From Cystobacter fuscus DSM 2262 (GTDB taxonomy: Bacteria; Myxococcota; Myxococcia; Myxococcales; Myxococcaceae): a stretch of 64,000 nt of DNA. Where the stretch lies: contig NZ_ANAH02000005.1 in NCBI RefSeq assembly GCF_000335475.2, positions 620,001 to 684,000 on the forward strand. Direction: 5' to 3'. The notes beneath the pieces are model-generated. The model saw nothing but the letters and a program-made list of their open reading frames with translations. It had not been told where the DNA came from and did no database searches. The position numbers were made by a program, and so were the translations under genes. This document shows positions 63,211-64,000 of this stretch, in pieces. The stretch's first letter is position 1, and every line of letters begins with the position of its first letter.

Positions 63211-64000
63211 ATGAACCCCACCGCCTTCCGGCCTCTCGGCCATTCTGGATTGATCGTCGGCCCGCTCTGCCTGGGCACCATGACCTTTGGCACCCCGAGA
63301 TGGGGCTCGTCCGACGACATCTCCCGCGCCATCTTCGACGACTACGTGGAGGCGGGGGGCAACTTCATCGACACCGCCGACGTCTACGCGGGAGGACGCA
63401 GCGAGGAACTGGTCGGCGCGTACATCGCCGAGCGCTCCCTGCGCGACCGGCTCGTCCTCTCCACCAAGTTCACCTTCAACTCCAGCGCCGGCAATCCCAA
63501 CGCCGGAGGCAACGGGCGCAAGAACATCCAGCGCGCGTTGGAAGGCTCGCTCCGCCGGCTGCGCGTCGACTCCGTGGACCTGTACTGGCTGCACGCGTGG
63601 GACACCGTCACGCCGGTGGAGGAGGTGCTCCAGTCGCTCGGCGAGCTCGTGCGCGCCGGGAAGCTCCGCTACTTCGGCTTCTCCAACGTGCCCGCCTGGT
63701 ACGCCGCGAAGGCCGCCACGCTGGCGCGGGCGCACGCCCTGCCGGGGCCCATCGCCCTGCAGTTGGAGTATTCGCTCACCGAGCGCTCCATCGAGCGGGA
63801 GCATGTGCCCGCCGCGCGTGAATGCGGTCTGGGCATCACCCCGTGGAGTCCCCTGGCCGCGGGCTTCCTCGCGGGCAAATACCAGCGCGAGCCCCAGGGC
63901 GCCTCGGGCGAGGGGCGGCTCACCGGGCCCAGTCCCTTCGGGAACTCGAAGTTCACCGAGCACAACTGGCGGGTGCTCGACGTGCTGCGCGGCGTGGCCG
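63211..64000 (+). CDS. Aldo/keto reductase (3' end outside window)
   Basis: 263 codons are visible before the frame runs off the right edge. The catalytic Asp and Tyr are in FIDTADVYAGG (about 53-63), Lys in LVLSTKF (about 86) and His in DLYWLHAWD (about 127); LQLEYSLTERS and ITPWSPLAAG are typical of AKR enzymes of the Tas/YhdN type. It reduces aldehydes or ketones with NADPH. An in-frame ATG at 63199 would add four residues; neither start has a good Shine-Dalgarno. It is probably controlled by the divergent LysR regulator. Confidence 0.93.
   Translation, partial: MNPTAFRPLGHSGLIVGPLCLGTMTFGTPRWGSSDDISRAIFDDYVEAGGNFIDTADVYAGGRSEELVGAYIAERSLRDRLVLSTKFTFNSSAGNPNAGGNGRKNIQRALEGSLRRLRVDSVDLYWLHAWDTVTPVEEVLQSLGELVRAGKLRYFGFSNVPAWYAAKAATLARAHALPGPIALQLEYSLTERSIEREHVPAARECGLGITPWSPLAAGFLAGKYQREPQGASGEGRLTGPSPFGNSKFTEHNWRVLDVLRGVA

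Overview
The window reads as chromosomal DNA of a high-GC delta-proteobacterial predator-type genome, most likely a myxobacterium of the Cystobacter/Archangium group (inference, no taxonomic search was run). The reasons are very high GC with strong G/C preference at third codon positions, a eukaryotic-like Ser/Thr kinase with one membrane span, large hybrid histidine kinases, a PilZ protein, Gly/Tyr-rich and Cys-rich secreted proteins, and many lipoproteins of unknown function. No rRNA, tRNA or CRISPR array was seen.

Layout. 1-2799: uvrA, cut by the window start. 2796-6329 (-): a three-gene operon with overlapping ends encoding a free-standing adenylation enzyme, an SDR reductase and an ACP-thioester reductase, which together resemble a carboxylic acid reductase split over separate genes. 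7.0-10.9 kb: a secreted beta-rich protein and two convergent POT peptide transporters. 10.97-17.1 kb (-): a coupled signalling operon of PilZ/pseudo-receiver/GNAT protein, SAM methyltransferase and a kinase-receiver-kinase hybrid. 17.5-23.3 kb: nadA, a zinc-ribbon protein, a Cys-rich metallothionein-like exported protein, a polytopic membrane protein, an unknown protein and a SprT-like protease. 23.5-28.7 kb: a Ser/Thr kinase diverging from a GDPD / deoxynucleoside kinase / thioesterase / phosphatase operon. 28.7-31.5 kb: a ParE/Phd toxin-antitoxin pair, a pentapeptide-repeat protein and an AraC regulator. 31.6-39.1 kb: an S9 peptidase, DUF72, an imine-reductase-like enzyme, an aldo/keto reductase, and an overlapping ErcA-like alcohol dehydrogenase / ErcS-like kinase pair. 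39.1-42.7 kb (-): P450, two unknown small proteins and an FAD monooxygenase. 42.8-50.9 kb: a lipoprotein, three GT4-type glycosyltransferases, a porin and a DUF1624 membrane acyltransferase. 50.9-53.9 kb: GNAT, TetR with a clear palindromic operator, and a secreted beta-propeller.

From about 53.2 to 62.1 kb the sequence looks rearranged. The last 681 bp of the beta-propeller gene recur as a direct repeat 8.2 kb away (about 97.5% identical) as a 5'-truncated copy. Between and beside the copies lie a truncated hydrolase, a short IS5-type transposase relic, a frameshifted LysM-type start and several lineage-specific secreted proteins, along with a large S9 glutamyl-type peptidase. The window closes with a LysR regulator divergent from an aldo/keto reductase that runs off the right edge.

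The best candidates for undescribed systems are the split carboxylic-acid-reductase-like operon, the coupled PilZ-methyltransferase-hybrid kinase operon and the ErcA/ErcS pair. Functions beyond family level are inferred.
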